NCBI GenBank assembly: GCA_028291985.1
Contig: JAQGNE010000053.1
Span: 1 to 64,000, forward strand
Direction of reading: 5' to 3'
Length of the DNA stretch: 64,000 bases
Source of the DNA: Polaromonas sp.
Lineage (GTDB): Bacteria > Pseudomonadota > Gammaproteobacteria > Burkholderiales > Burkholderiaceae_C
Of this stretch, positions 56,154 through 64,000 are shown one piece after another; the stretch's first letter is position 1, and the number at the start of each line of letters is the position of its first letter. The notes under the pieces were generated by a model that saw only the letters and a list, made by a program, of their open reading frames with translations, had not been told where the DNA came from and ran no database searches. Made by a program: the position numbers and the translations under genes.

Positions 56154-57377
56154 TCAGGGGCTGGGCTTGCCGGGCGCCGGCGCCATGGCGGTAAAGCGCA
56201 CGGCGGAGCCTTCACGCACGACGCCCGCCTGTCCGCGCAGAACCACCGCACCTTCAGGAACCGGCTGGTCCACGCCCGTGACGGCCACCACCTGTTCGCC
56301 TGCGATGTTTCCCCGCTCGCCGGTGCGAACTGCGCGGTGCACGACCCGGTCGCTTTCAACCAGCTGGATGTACGGCACCGGCTTGTCGATGCGCACGCTG
56401 GTCAGCGGGACCGCCAGCACCGATGTGCGGGCGGTGTGGAGCGTTCCCTGCGCAAACAGCCCCTGCCGCAGCAGCACCGGCGATGCGGCGGCGGGGTCGT
56501 TGCCGGCTGCCGTATCTGCGGCGCGTGGGTTGTCAATGCTCAGGTAAGCCAGAACACTCCGGCTGCCGGCCTGCGCGCTGGGGTTGATGCGCACCACCTG
56601 CGCGGTAACCGGCTGTGCGCTGCCTTCCATCGACAACTGCGCCGTCTGCCCGACGCGAACCTGCACCGACTCGGCAGCGCCCAGGCTGGCCTGTAACTCC
56701 AGCCGGCTGATGTCCACAATCTCGACGATGCTGCTTTCCACATTGACATGCTCGCCGGGCTGCGCCAGACGCTGCGCCACCTGCCCCGAAATAGGCGCCC
56801 GCACCACGGTGTCGCTCACCGTTTTGGCGCTGACCTCCACTGCCGCCAGGGCTGCCTTGTAGGTTGCATCGGCTGCGTTCAAGCTGGCCAGCGAGGTGTC
56901 AAGCCCGGTTTTGGAGATGAAGCCTTGCTCGACCAGCGCCTTGTTGTTGTCGTACTGGCGCCGGGCAATCTCGACCTGCGCCCTGGCCGAGGCAGCCTGG
57001 TTTTGCGCCTGGCGCACCCGTGACTGGTATTCGCTGGCGTCGATGCGCGCCAGCACCTGGCCGGCCTTGACGCTGTCGCCTTCGCGCACCGTCAGCCCCT
57101 GCAGATCACCGCTGACACGTGCTTTCACCAGGGCCGAATTGACAGCTTTGAGTGCGCCCGAAATCGGCAGCCCGGCTTCTATCTCGACGGTTTTCGCTTT
57201 CACCACGTCGCTGTCGGCAAGCTCCACCACACCGGCTTGCCTCAAGGCGGTAACTGCGGCAAGCTGCTCGCTTTTCGCCTTGCGTGCTGACAGGACTCGT
57301 GTTACCCCGACAGCCACCAGCGCCATCACGACCAGCAATGCCAGCCATTTCAAGTAAGGGGGCCGAAGGGCACGCAT
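56154..57377 (-). CDS. RND efflux membrane-fusion (periplasmic adaptor) protein
   Basis: A 407-residue HlyD/AcrA-type adaptor linking the pump to an outer-membrane channel. A single N-terminal membrane anchor (LALLVVMALVAVGVTRVL), lipoyl half-motifs (VREGDSVKAGQVLARIDASE), a coiled-coil hairpin (VRQAQNQAASARAQVEIARR, SLASLNAADATYKAALAAVE) and the beta-barrel domain (VRVGQTAQLSMEGSA) are visible. No lipobox. ATG at 57377, one base after the tetR stop; 21 bp upstream of the pump gene. Confidence 0.93.
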   Translation of the reverse strand: MRALRPPYLKWLALLVVMALVAVGVTRVLSARKAKSEQLAAVTALRQAGVVELADSDVVKAKTVEIEAGLPISGALKAVNSALVKARVSGDLQGLTVREGDSVKAGQVLARIDASEYQSRVRQAQNQAASARAQVEIARRQYDNNKALVEQGFISKTGLDTSLASLNAADATYKAALAAVEVSAKTVSDTVVRAPISGQVAQRLAQPGEHVNVESSIVEIVDISRLELQASLGAAESVQVRVGQTAQLSMEGSAQPVTAQVVRINPSAQAGSRSVLAYLSIDNPRAADTAAGNDPAAASPVLLRQGLFAQGTLHTARTSVLAVPLTSVRIDKPVPYIQLVESDRVVHRAVRTGERGNIAGEQVVAVTGVDQPVPEGAVVLRGQAGVVREGSAVRFTAMAPAPGKPSP

Positions 57378-57378
57378 G

Positions 57379-58083
57379 TCAGGTGGGCAAGTGGGGCGAA
57401 GGAGCCGTAGCGGGCGCAGGCGCTGCAGTGGCGCTGATGCCCTGCAGAATCACGCCCAGCTGCGAGGCGATGTATTTTTTGGGGTCCAGCACGATGTCGT
57501 CGCGCGCACAGACGCCGCCGGAGTGCTTGGCGAGGATCAAAAACATCATGGGTGCGATCAGGCTATAGACCGCGTAATCCAGGTCCAGCGGCCGGAATTC
57601 GTTGCGGTCGATTCCGCGCTGCAGGATGCGCCGGATTAACGACTGGCCGGGCTTTATGACCTCTTGTTGGTAGAAGCTGGCAAGCTCCGGGAAGTTGGTG
57701 GCTTCGCTCATCATCAGCTTGGTGATGCCCGATGCGCGGGTGGCGCCAACCCGGTCCCACCAGGCATTCATGCAATAGGTGACCATGTCCGCGCCCGTGC
57801 CCTCAAATGTCTGGAACTCTTCGCCCCATTCCTTGAAGCGGCCGGAAATGTTCTCCCGAACGACCGCCTTGAAAAGCTCTTCCTTGCTTGGGAAATAGAG
57901 GAAGAGGGTCCCTTTGGACACCCCGGCGCGGGCCGCTACTTCCTCGACGCGGGTTGCAGCAAAACCTTTTTCGACAAACAGGTCCAGCGCAGCATCCAGC
58001 AGTTCGCCGGGCCGCGCTTCCTTGCGCCGCTCGCGCTTGCCCCCGCCCGGCTCGTTTTTGCAGAATAATTTTGAAAAAGACAT
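57379..58083 (-). CDS. TetR-family repressor of the RND pump
   Basis: A 234-residue repressor. The N-terminal helix-turn-helix (LLDAALDLFVEKGFAATRVE ... AGVSKGTLFLYFPSKEELFK, about residues 27-70) is canonical TetR; the C-terminal ligand domain starts near 80 and ends in a Pro/Ala-rich tail. A perfect palindrome lies 9 bp before its start codon, so it probably represses itself and the downstream MFP-RND genes, which follow with a 1-bp gap. Ligand unknown. Confidence 0.93.
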   Translation of the reverse strand: MSFSKLFCKNEPGGGKRERRKEARPGELLDAALDLFVEKGFAATRVEEVAARAGVSKGTLFLYFPSKEELFKAVVRENISGRFKEWGEEFQTFEGTGADMVTYCMNAWWDRVGATRASGITKLMMSEATNFPELASFYQQEVIKPGQSLIRRILQRGIDRNEFRPLDLDYAVYSLIAPMMFLILAKHSGGVCARDDIVLDPKKYIASQLGVILQGISATAAPAPATAPSPHLPT

Positions 58084-58092
58084 GTATTACTG

Positions 58093-58106
58093 ACTAACCG
58101 GTTAGT
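58093..58106. promoter_or_regulatory. TetR operator palindrome
   Basis: ACTAACCGGTTAGT is a perfect 14-bp palindrome, extended by near-symmetric TTACT/AGTAA flanks (58087-58110). Lying just upstream of the tetR start, it fits a TetR-family operator. Confidence 0.75.
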
Positions 58107-58190
58107 AATGTAGCCCCGGGCACCGCAGGCGTCAAGACGCAAGGCTCTTGCTGCAGGGTAAAAATGCAGGCTCTGACGGGCGATGGGGCG

Positions 58191-58224
58191 AACAAAATAA
58201 AAAAGGGAGGTCATGACCTCCCTT
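58191..58224 (-). terminator. Intrinsic terminator downstream of gcdH
   Basis: A self-complementary stem AAGGGAGGT-CATG-ACCTCCCTT (58203-58224) is followed on the minus strand by TTTTTATTTTG. It ends the gcdH transcript after the dispersed repeat. Confidence 0.85.
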
Positions 58225-58233
58225 CGTATTGTG

Positions 58234-58291
58234 GCTACGTATTTGATAGCTATAAGCCCTTTAACTGCCTGGGCTGGAGGCCTAAAAAGCT
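58234..58291 (+). repeat. Dispersed ~60-bp repeat, copy 9
   Basis: GCTACGTATTTGATAGC (58234-58250), AAGCCC, spacer, GGGCTGGAGGCCTAAAAAGC. Near-consensus copy between the gcdH stop and its terminator. Confidence 0.75.
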
Positions 58292-58298
58292 TACAAAA

Positions 58299-59507
58299 TC
58301 AATAAAAAGCCTGCAAACCGGTTTGCGCACGCCCAAGGATCAGCGCATGCACATCATGCGTGCCTTCATAGGTGTTGACGGTTTCCAGGTTGATCATGTG
58401 GCGGATCACGTGGTACTCGTCATGAATGCCGTTGCCGCCATGCATGTCGCGCGCCAGACGGGCGATGTCCAGGGCCTTGCCGCATGAATTGCGCTTGATC
58501 AGCGAAATCATCTCCGGCACATCTTTTCCGTCGTCCATCAGGCGGCCAACCTGCAGGCACGCCTGCAGACCCAGCGCAATTTCGGTCTGCATGTCAGCCA
58601 GTTTTTTCTGGATCAACTGGTTCTGCGCCAGCGGGCGGCCGAACTGCACACGGTCCATCGTGTACTGGCGGGCGCGGAACCAGCAGTCCTCAGCCGCGCC
58701 AAGCGCGCCCCAGGCGATGCCGTAGCGCGCCTTGTTCAGGCAGCCGAAGGGGCCTTTTAAGCCGCTCACATTCGGCAGCAGATTGGCCTCGGGCACGAAC
58801 ACGTCGTCCATGACGATCTCGCCGGTGATCGATGCGCGCAGGCTCATCTTGCCTTCGATCTTGGGTGCGCTCAGGCCCTTCATGCCTTTTTCCAGGATGA
58901 AGCCGCGAATGCTTTCCTGGCCGCCGACCTTGCCGTCCGGGTCCTCCATCTTGGCCCATACCACAAAGACATCGGCGATCGGGCTGTTGGTAATCCACAT
59001 CTTGGCGCCCTTGAGGATGTAGCCGCCATCCACCGGTTTGGCGCGCGTCAGCATGCTGGCCGGGTCCGAGCCGTGGTTAGGTTCTGTGAGGCCGAAGCAG
59101 CCGACCCATTCGCCGGTCGCCAGCTTGGGCAGGTATTTTTCTTTTTGCATCTCGCTGCCGTAGGCATTGATCGGGTGCATGACCAGCGAAGACTGCACGC
59201 TGATGGCGCTACGGTAGCCGCTGTCCACACGCTCGACTTCACGGGCGATCAGGCCGTAAGCCACATAGCTCAGGCCGGCGCAGCCGTAGCCCTCGATTGT
59301 CGAGCCCAGAAAACCCATGGCACCGGCCTCGTTCATGATCTCGCGGTCAAACTTTTCATGCCGGGCCGCCATCAGCACACGCGTCTGGAGCTTGTCCTGG
59401 CAGAACGCGTGTGCCGCATCCACGATGGCACGCTCGTCGTCAGACAGCTGCTCTGCCAGCATCAGGGGGTCTTGCCAGACAAATTTGGGCTTTACGGTGG
59501 TTTTCAT
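58299..59507 (-). CDS. gcdH: Glutaryl-CoA dehydrogenase
   Basis: A 402-residue acyl-CoA dehydrogenase acting in lysine and tryptophan breakdown, oxidising and decarboxylating glutaryl-CoA to crotonyl-Co[51 protein letters not shown] and the catalytic-base motif [18 protein letters not shown] (Glu381) are diagnostic of GcdH. Length matches the family. ATG at 59507. It is divergent from a LysR gene (136 bp between them), as in the gcdR-gcdH arrangement. Confidence 0.95.
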   Translation of the reverse strand: MKTTVKPKFVWQDPLMLAEQLSDDERAIVDAAHAFCQDKLQTRVLMAARHEKFDREIMNEAGAMGFLGSTIEGYGCAGLSYVAYGLIAREVERVDSGYRSAISVQSSLVMHPINAYGSEMQKEKYLPKLATGEWVGCFGLTEPNHGSDPASMLTRAKPVDGGYILKGAKMWITNSPIADVFVVWAKMEDPDGKVGGQESIRGFILEKGMKGLSAPKIEGKMSLRASITGEIVMDDVFVPEANLLPNVSGLKGPFGCLNKARYGIAWGALGAAEDCWFRARQYTMDRVQFGRPLAQNQLIQKKLADMQTEIALGLQACLQVGRLMDDGKDVPEMISLIKRNSCGKALDIARLARDMHGGNGIHDEYHVIRHMINLETVNTYEGTHDVHALILGRAQTGLQAFY

Positions 59508-59604
59508 TGCGGGTCTCCGGTGTCGTTGGAATGTTCTCGCCAGTTTAGGCCCGCAGGCTTGCCCAGCTTGCCCGGGATTGTTTCTCCCCGATAAATACTT
59601 GTCT

Positions 59605-59642
59605 AATACAAAATAGCGATTCGACGATCTGAAATTTGTATT
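59605..59642. promoter_or_regulatory. Inverted repeat in the gcdH-lysR divergent region
   Basis: AATACAAA (59605-59612) and TTTGTATT (59635-59642) form perfect 8-bp arms 22 bases apart, right next to the lysR start. It is a candidate LysR binding region. Confidence 0.45.
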
Positions 59643-59643
59643 G

Positions 59644-60540
59644 ATGGAATTCAGGCACCTGCGTTATTTTCTGGTTTTAGCCGAAGAGCTTCACTACGGC
59701 CGGGCAGCGCGGCGCCTGTCAATCTCGCAACCGCCGCTCTCCCTGAACATTCAGCAGCTCGAAGCGTCGGTGGGCGCGCTGCTGCTCACTCGTAACAGCA
59801 AGCAGGTGGTGCTGACTGCCGCCGGGCGGGCCTTTGTTCCGGCAGCGCGCGCATTGCTGGAGCAGGCCAGCCAGGCAGCCGATCTCGCCAGGGATGTGGG
59901 GCAGGGCATGGCAGGCAGCCTGTCGATCGGTTTTGCTGGCACGCTGCTATACAGCGGTCTGCCGGATATTCTGGCGCGGTTTCAGGCGCAGCACCCCTTG
60001 CTTCGCGTCACGCTGAAAGAGCTCAGTTCCAGCGAGCAACTGATCGAGCTGGCCCATGACCGGCTGGACCTGGGCTTTGCGCACACCACCCGCGTGCCGC
60101 CGGAGCTCAGCCAGGTGCTGGTTGCCAGCCAGGCTTTTGTCGGCTGCCTGCCTGCCGGGCATGCATTGGCCAGCAGTGCCGCGTTAGCCCTGAGGTCACT
60201 CAAGGGCGAGCCTTTCGCCGTGGTCTCGCGCACCGTGTCGCCCGACTACCACGACCGCATCATCCAGACCTGCCTGCAGGCTGGTTTTTATCCTGACGTT
60301 CGCTACGAGCTGCAGCACTGGCTGAGCGTGGCCTCGCTTGTCTCACGCGGCATGGGCGTGGCGCTGGTTCCCGAAGCGCTGCAGAAGTCGGCTGTTCCAG
60401 GTGCGGTATTTGTAGCGCTCGAGTCTGCAGGCGAGGCTGAGGCGCCCGCGCCCTATGAAACCCACTGCCTCTGGAAGACGCACCGGAGCGATGTGGCCCT
60501 GGCCGCATTTGTGCAGGCCGTGAAAGATTCCCTCACATGA
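59644..60540 (+). CDS. LysR-family regulator, probable gcdH activator
   Basis: A 298-residue LTTR: N-terminal winged helix [20 protein letters not shown] then [19 protein letters not shown], and the C-terminal effector fold ([20 protein letters not shown] ... [19 protein letters not shown]). ATG at 59644 is used rather than the TTG one codon before. Divergence from gcdH suggests control by glutarate or glutaryl-CoA-derived acid; inference from context. Confidence 0.9.
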   Translation: MEFRHLRYFLVLAEELHYGRAARRLSISQPPLSLNIQQLEASVGALLLTRNSKQVVLTAAGRAFVPAARALLEQASQAADLARDVGQGMAGSLSIGFAGTLLYSGLPDILARFQAQHPLLRVTLKELSSSEQLIELAHDRLDLGFAHTTRVPPELSQVLVASQAFVGCLPAGHALASSAALALRSLKGEPFAVVSRTVSPDYHDRIIQTCLQAGFYPDVRYELQHWLSVASLVSRGMGVALVPEALQKSAVPGAVFVALESAGEAEAPAPYETHCLWKTHRSDVALAAFVQAVKDSLT

Positions 60541-60617
60541 GACGACTGTATTGAGCCGGCACTACAGTCAGCCGGTGTCACGCAACTGCAGGCGATCACG
60601 CCGGAAGGATCAAGACC

Positions 60618-61160
60618 ATGAGTGAACAACAACAGACCATCACGCTCGGAGGCGGCTGCTTCTGGTGCACCGAAGCGGTGTATGTCAAGGTGCGCGGCGT
60701 GCTGGATGTCGAATCCGGTTACAGCAACGGCCAGGCGGCGCGGCCCACCTATGAAGAAGTCTGCACCGGGCGTACCGGATGCAACGAGGTCGTCAGACTG
60801 ACCTATGACTCGCAAAACATCACGTTATGGGAGATTCTGGAAATCTTTTTTGTCATTCATGACCCGACCAGCCTGAACCGTCAGGGCAATGACGCTGGCA
60901 CGCAATACCGCAGCGGCATTTATTACGCGACACCGGAGCAAAAGGCGTCTGCCGAAGAGTTCATTCGCAAGGCGGGCGAGAACAAGCTTTTCAGCAAGCC
61001 CATCGTGACGGAAGTGCTGCCGCTTGAAAACTACTGGCCGGCGGAGGACTACCACCAGGATTATTTCGAGAACAACCCCGACCAGGGTTACTGCGCGTTT
61101 GTCGTCGGGCCCAAGGTGGATAAATTTCGCAAAACCTTTGCGTCGCGGGTCAAGGACTGA
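60618..61160 (+). CDS. msrA: Peptide-methionine (S)-S-oxide reductase
   Basis: A 180-residue MsrA that reduces methionine-S-sulfoxide in proteins. The catalytic motif reads GGGCFWCTEAVY (Cys14, Cys17), the GCFWC variant found in many MsrA of this type; GYSNGQAARPTYEEVCTGRT, HDPTSLNRQGNDAGTQYRSG and YHQDYFENNP follow. ATG at 60618 with a weak ribosome site. It stands alone between lysR and a kinase gene. Confidence 0.95.
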   Translation: MSEQQQTITLGGGCFWCTEAVYVKVRGVLDVESGYSNGQAARPTYEEVCTGRTGCNEVVRLTYDSQNITLWEILEIFFVIHDPTSLNRQGNDAGTQYRSGIYYATPEQKASAEEFIRKAGENKLFSKPIVTEVLPLENYWPAEDYHQDYFENNPDQGYCAFVVGPKVDKFRKTFASRVKD

Positions 61161-61272
61161 GCATCGGCAGCTGGCGGCCCAGTGCCGGCAACCGTCCAGC
61201 GGCGCGCGCCAGCCTTGCACGGGCTGCCCATCCCCGCAGGCTGCCGAGCGGCCTGGATGCCATAATTTACGG

Positions 61273-62679
61273 ATGAGTAGACACGAGGCCATGGTCGAGC
61301 GATGGGCAAGCCGCTGGCTTCGCAAACGCTATGCGTTTCCGCTGCTCGTGCTGGTAGCCGCCTTGCTGATCTTCGTGAGCGAACGGACGTACCGTAACAC
61401 CACGGTGACGCTGGGGGGTGGCATCGCGCTGACCGACGCGCGGCTTCAGGCGCTCAGATTGCAGCAGCTCATGACCGATGCCGAAGCTGCCGAAGCTGGT
61501 TTTCTGCTCACCAAAAATACCCAGTACCTCAGCCGCTACGCCGAGGCCCGCGCCGAGCTGGTGGCTGTTCAAGCCGGGGTCAACCGTTTCTTTTCCAGCC
61601 TGGGCGTGGAGCCTTCGCCCGGCATGCCGGATATCGACGATCTGGTGCAGCAGGAACTGTCGCAGAGCGACGAATCATTGCGCCTGGCGAGGGGCGGTGA
61701 ACTGCAGGTGGCGGTGAACCGCACGCGCCAGGAGGTCAGTACTGCCGCGCGGCAGCAACTGCGGCAGCAACTGCAGGCGCAGTTCACACAGGCGGCAGCT
61801 TTGCAGGAGGTGGCCCGAACCTCGATCTACGACGCCTTGCTGGTCAACCGGATAGCCGTCGGGGTGTTGACGCTGTTCATCCTGCTGGTGCTCGTGGTCT
61901 GGCTGCGCCAGCTGGAAAAACATGAACGCGAGCGCAATTCCTTCCAGACCGGCCTGGTCGATGAAAGCGTGCGCCTGGAAGCCGAGGTGGCGCGCCGCAC
62001 CTCGCGGCTGACCGAGCTGGCCCGGCATCTGCAAACCGTGCAGGAAGACGAACGCTCGCACCTGGCGCGCGAACTGCACGACGAACTGGGCAGTTTGCTG
62101 ACGGTCACCAAGCTCGATCTGGCACGGGCCCGCGCGAAACTCGCGGACCCTGATGAGCTGGCCATCCGGCTGGCCAGCATCAACAACCATCTGAACCAAG
62201 GCATTGCCCTCAAGCGCCGCATCGTCGAAGACCTGACGCCATCAGCGCTGCGACAGCTCGGGTTGTCGATTGCGCTGGAGAACCTGTGCCGCGACAGGGG
62301 CGAGAACCTGGGCATTGTCGTCAACCTGCGCCTGGTGGAGCTGAAGCTGCATCCCGCTGCCAATCTGGCGATCTACCGCTTTGTGCAGGAGGCACTGACC
62401 AATATCGGCAAGTACGCGGCAGCGGGCCAGGTTTCGGTTGGCCTGTCCAGTAACGGCGGCTTGGTCAGCGTGGAGGTGCAAGACGATGGCAAGGGCTTTG
62501 ACGTCGAGCATTCGCGCGTCGGCCACCATGGTCTTTCGGGCATGCAGCTGCGCGCTGAATCACTGGGCGGCGCCATGCGCATCCAGAGCGCGCCAGGCAA
62601 GGGCACGCAGGTCCGTATCGAGTTTCCGCTGGCAGCGGTACCGGCTGCTGCCAACACCGCTCACCTGGCCACCGCCTAG
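61273..62679 (+). CDS. Sensor histidine kinase with CHASE3-like domain
   Basis: A 468-residue membrane kinase. Segments RKRYAFPLLVLVAALLIFVS and IAVGVLTLFILLVLVVWL bracket a helical periplasmic region of about 150 residues (AEAAEAGFLLTKNTQYLSRY) of CHASE3 type. The cytoplasmic part has the HisKA_3 phosphoacceptor ARELHDELGSLLTVTKLD (His near 269) and HATPase motifs (YRFVQEALTNIGKYA, VEVQDDGKGFD, GLSGMQLRAESLGG), so it belongs to the NarX/DegS group. No response regulator gene adjoins within the window. The signal is unknown. ATG at 61273. Confidence 0.9.
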   Translation: MSRHEAMVERWASRWLRKRYAFPLLVLVAALLIFVSERTYRNTTVTLGGGIALTDARLQALRLQQLMTDAEAAEAGFLLTKNTQYLSRYAEARAELVAVQAGVNRFFSSLGVEPSPGMPDIDDLVQQELSQSDESLRLARGGELQVAVNRTRQEVSTAARQQLRQQLQAQFTQAAALQEVARTSIYDALLVNRIAVGVLTLFILLVLVVWLRQLEKHERERNSFQTGLVDESVRLEAEVARRTSRLTELARHLQTVQEDERSHLARELHDELGSLLTVTKLDLARARAKLADPDELAIRLASINNHLNQGIALKRRIVEDLTPSALRQLGLSIALENLCRDRGENLGIVVNLRLVELKLHPAANLAIYRFVQEALTNIGKYAAAGQVSVGLSSNGGLVSVEVQDDGKGFDVEHSRVGHHGLSGMQLRAESLGGAMRIQSAPGKGTQVRIEFPLAAVPAAANTAHLATA

Positions 62680-63776
62680 GCCCTGCGCTGCGCGAAATAA
62701 AACCACTCGCTGCCAACATCGGCGCGCGGGTTTGGAAACACCACAAAGCCGTCGGCCTGTGCGGCCACCGGTGAGCCGTCATGGCGCGTGCCGATCACAT
62801 CGCCGGCCGACACCGCATCGAAGCTGCGCCATTCGCGGGTGAAGGCATCGCCTGCATGCTCGCGGTCAACCGCATCGACAAGGCGCAATATCTGCCTGCC
62901 TTCAGCCGAAAAGGCATCGGGCTGTTGCGACGTCAGGCCCAGCAGGCCAAGGGTCTGAAGGATGGCGTAGCGTGCCACGTCTACAGCGGCCGGGTCTGCA
63001 TGCTGGCCACATTCGAGCGTGACGCCATAACCGCCGCGCGAGCGCATGTATTCAGTGGTACCCACGCCATAGTTCGGATTGGTCACCAGTGACTGGCTGC
63101 GGCCTGCCGTCAAAGGCTGTGCACCCTGTGCTCTTCGCGCAACGCCGCGCGCATAAGTTTCCAGCCAGCCTTCGACAATGCGAAAGGGACCGGTATGCAG
63201 CGCCAGCTGCATCTCTGGCGCAGCCCGTGAAAAAGGCTCCAGCTTGCCGGTGTTGTCCTGCGGCCCGATCATCACAAAGGGCGCGCCGCCAGTGTGAAAG
63301 GAATGCAGGTCGAGCAGCACGTCATGGGCCTCCAGCAGCGGGCACAGCACATTGGACACGCGGTCCTCGAAATCCTGGGGTATCGCGCTCGGCTGCATGT
63401 TGCGGTTCAGGTTGCGGTCACCGGTGCGCTGCTTCAGGCGGTAGGCAAGCGGATTGGTGACGGGCAGCAGGGTAACGGTGCCACGTTCGATGCTCAGCCT
63501 GCCGTGGTCCAGGTCATCCAGCACTGACGCAGTGCCGTGGGTACCACAGGTTTCATTGCCGTGCACGGCGCCCAGTATCAGCAGGCGCGGGCCCGGGGCC
63601 AGCCCATGAAAGGTATGCGTGCGCAGAAAGCTTGGCTGCTGCCGGACTGATGCCGCGCAGTCGGGCTTTTCAGATGGATCAAATGCGCCGGATGCGCCGG
63701 ATACGCCGGATACGCCAGATTTGCCGGAAGCTTGGGCTGAACCGGCCGGTGGGTTAGGGGAGGTCTGTGAAGTCAT
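62676..63776 (-). CDS. Succinylglutamate desuccinylase/aspartoacylase-family hydrolase
   Basis: A 366-residue zinc hydrolase of the M14-like AstE/AspA family. The zinc site is His72/Glu75 in GAVHGNETCG plus the His in LLDLHSFHTGG; RNLNRNM gives the substrate-binding Asn-Arg motif. The N-terminus is low-complexity (GKSGVSGVSGASGAFD), encoded by a 9-bp tandem repeat at 63685-63729. Its stop overlaps that of the kinase gene by 4 bases, tail to tail. Substrate (N-acyl amino acid) unknown. Confidence 0.88.
   Translation of the reverse strand: MTSQTSPNPPAGSAQASGKSGVSGVSGASGAFDPSEKPDCAASVRQQPSFLRTHTFHGLAPGPRLLILGAVHGNETCGTHGTASVLDDLDHGRLSIERGTVTLLPVTNPLAYRLKQRTGDRNLNRNMQPSAIPQDFEDRVSNVLCPLLEAHDVLLDLHSFHTGGAPFVMIGPQDNTGKLEPFSRAAPEMQLALHTGPFRIVEGWLETYARGVARRAQGAQPLTAGRSQSLVTNPNYGVGTTEYMRSRGGYGVTLECGQHADPAAVDVARYAILQTLGLLGLTSQQPDAFSAEGRQILRLVDAVDREHAGDAFTREWRSFDAVSAGDVIGTRHDGSPVAAQADGFVVFPNPRADVGSEWFYFAQRRA
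63685..63729. repeat. 9-bp tandem repeat in the hydrolase N-terminus
   Basis: Five units of consensus RCGCCGGAT (last ones diverged). They encode the SGV/SGA tripeptides at the start of the aspartoacylase-family protein; unit number may vary between strains. Confidence 0.8.
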
Positions 63777-63856
63777 GACCGGTTATACAACGCCACCTGA
63801 CGTTGCCCGCGAGTCTGGCGCGAAGCAGGGCGCGATGCCGGTCGATCAGGCGCCGG

Positions 63857-64000
63857 TCAAACCGTTTTGGTCATCAGCGCCAGCGCACCCAGCAGCAGCG
63901 CAATCGCGGCGATCCAGGAGCCCAGCACCCGCCGGCCGATGGGCAGCACGGTTTGCAGCCGTCCGTTGCGGTTCAGCTGGTCGGAGGCGGCCAGCAGCCA
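63857..64000 (-). CDS. C-terminal part of a membrane protein, cut by window edge
   Basis: The last 47 residues of a leftward gene whose start is beyond 64000. Visible: WLLAASDQLNRNGRLQTVLP, then a hydrophobic segment VLGSWIAAIALLLGALALM, ending MTKTV at a TGA at 63857-63859. A terminal membrane helix after a GRRxxGSWIAA turn resembles HupE/UreJ or related small membrane families, but this is too little to name it. Confidence 0.5.
   Translation of the reverse strand, partial: WLLAASDQLNRNGRLQTVLPIGRRVLGSWIAAIALLLGALALMTKTV

Noticed and set aside
60618..61160. GCFWC instead of GCFWG in MsrA as a possible defect
   Set aside because: This variant is a known MsrA subtype; the catalytic cysteine is present.

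Overview
The window reads as chromosomal DNA of a betaproteobacterium of the order Burkholderiales, most likely family Comamonadaceae (a Polaromonas/Rhodoferax-like organism). This is inferred from the high-GC coding style, two Bug-type (TctC) solute receptors, the ftsK-lolA-rarA order, a two-tunnel-free 'DesA plus tail' desaturase, a 2Fe-2S 'CDP-deoxyhexulose reductase-like' flavoprotein, and a dispersed ~60-bp repeat (nine copies seen here) of a kind I associate with that family. No rRNA, tRNA or CRISPR array was seen. No sequence search was run; all names rest on motifs and context.

Layout. 1-5.3 kb: end-clipped acyl-CoA dehydrogenase, YceH-like protein, purN, an N-terminally short fasciclin protein, a FAH-family hydrolase and a Bug receptor. 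5.4-15.0 kb: a coherent block for methionine/sulfur amino acid uptake and breakdown: stand-alone aceE paralogue, Lrp/AsnC regulator, M20 amidohydrolase, MFS transporter, gamma-family PLP lyase/synthase and metNIQ. 15.5-20.8 kb: small HNH protein flanked by two repeat copies, prfC, DUF1653 protein, RsmB-like methyltransferase and fatty-acid desaturase. 20.9-24.1 kb: an accessory pair, a secreted copper-radical (galactose/glyoxal oxidase-like) enzyme with three carbohydrate-binding modules and a HAF-repeat protein with a His-rich tail. 24.3-31.4 kb: core genes rpmG-rpmB, trxB, a Crp/Fnr regulator, ftsK, lolA, rarA. 31.7-35.3 kb: livHMGF branched-chain amino acid-type ABC transporter without its binding protein. 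35.6-37.3 kb: a small mobile-gene patch: antitoxin/PIN-toxin pair, then a fragment of an integron cassette array on the minus strand with a clear attC site, ending in a 70-bp heptamer repeat. 37.5-45 kb: second Bug receptor, 2Fe-2S reductase, NAD-dependent epimerase-like protein, and an alkylation-repair cluster (EamA exporter, ogt, Ada-AlkA fusion). 44.6-50 kb: phosphohexomutase, waaC, waaA (LPS core) and a CAP-domain lipoprotein. 50-58.1 kb: tolC, rhodanese, pcm, RND pump, membrane-fusion protein and TetR regulator with a palindromic operator, all leftward. 58.3-64 kb: gcdH with divergent LysR gene, msrA, an orphan sensor kinase, an aspartoacylase-family protein and the end of a membrane protein.

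Main points for follow-up: the integron cassette fragment at 36.4-37.2 kb, the dispersed repeat that also sits in frame inside four protein genes, the methionine catabolic block, and the copper-radical oxidase locus.
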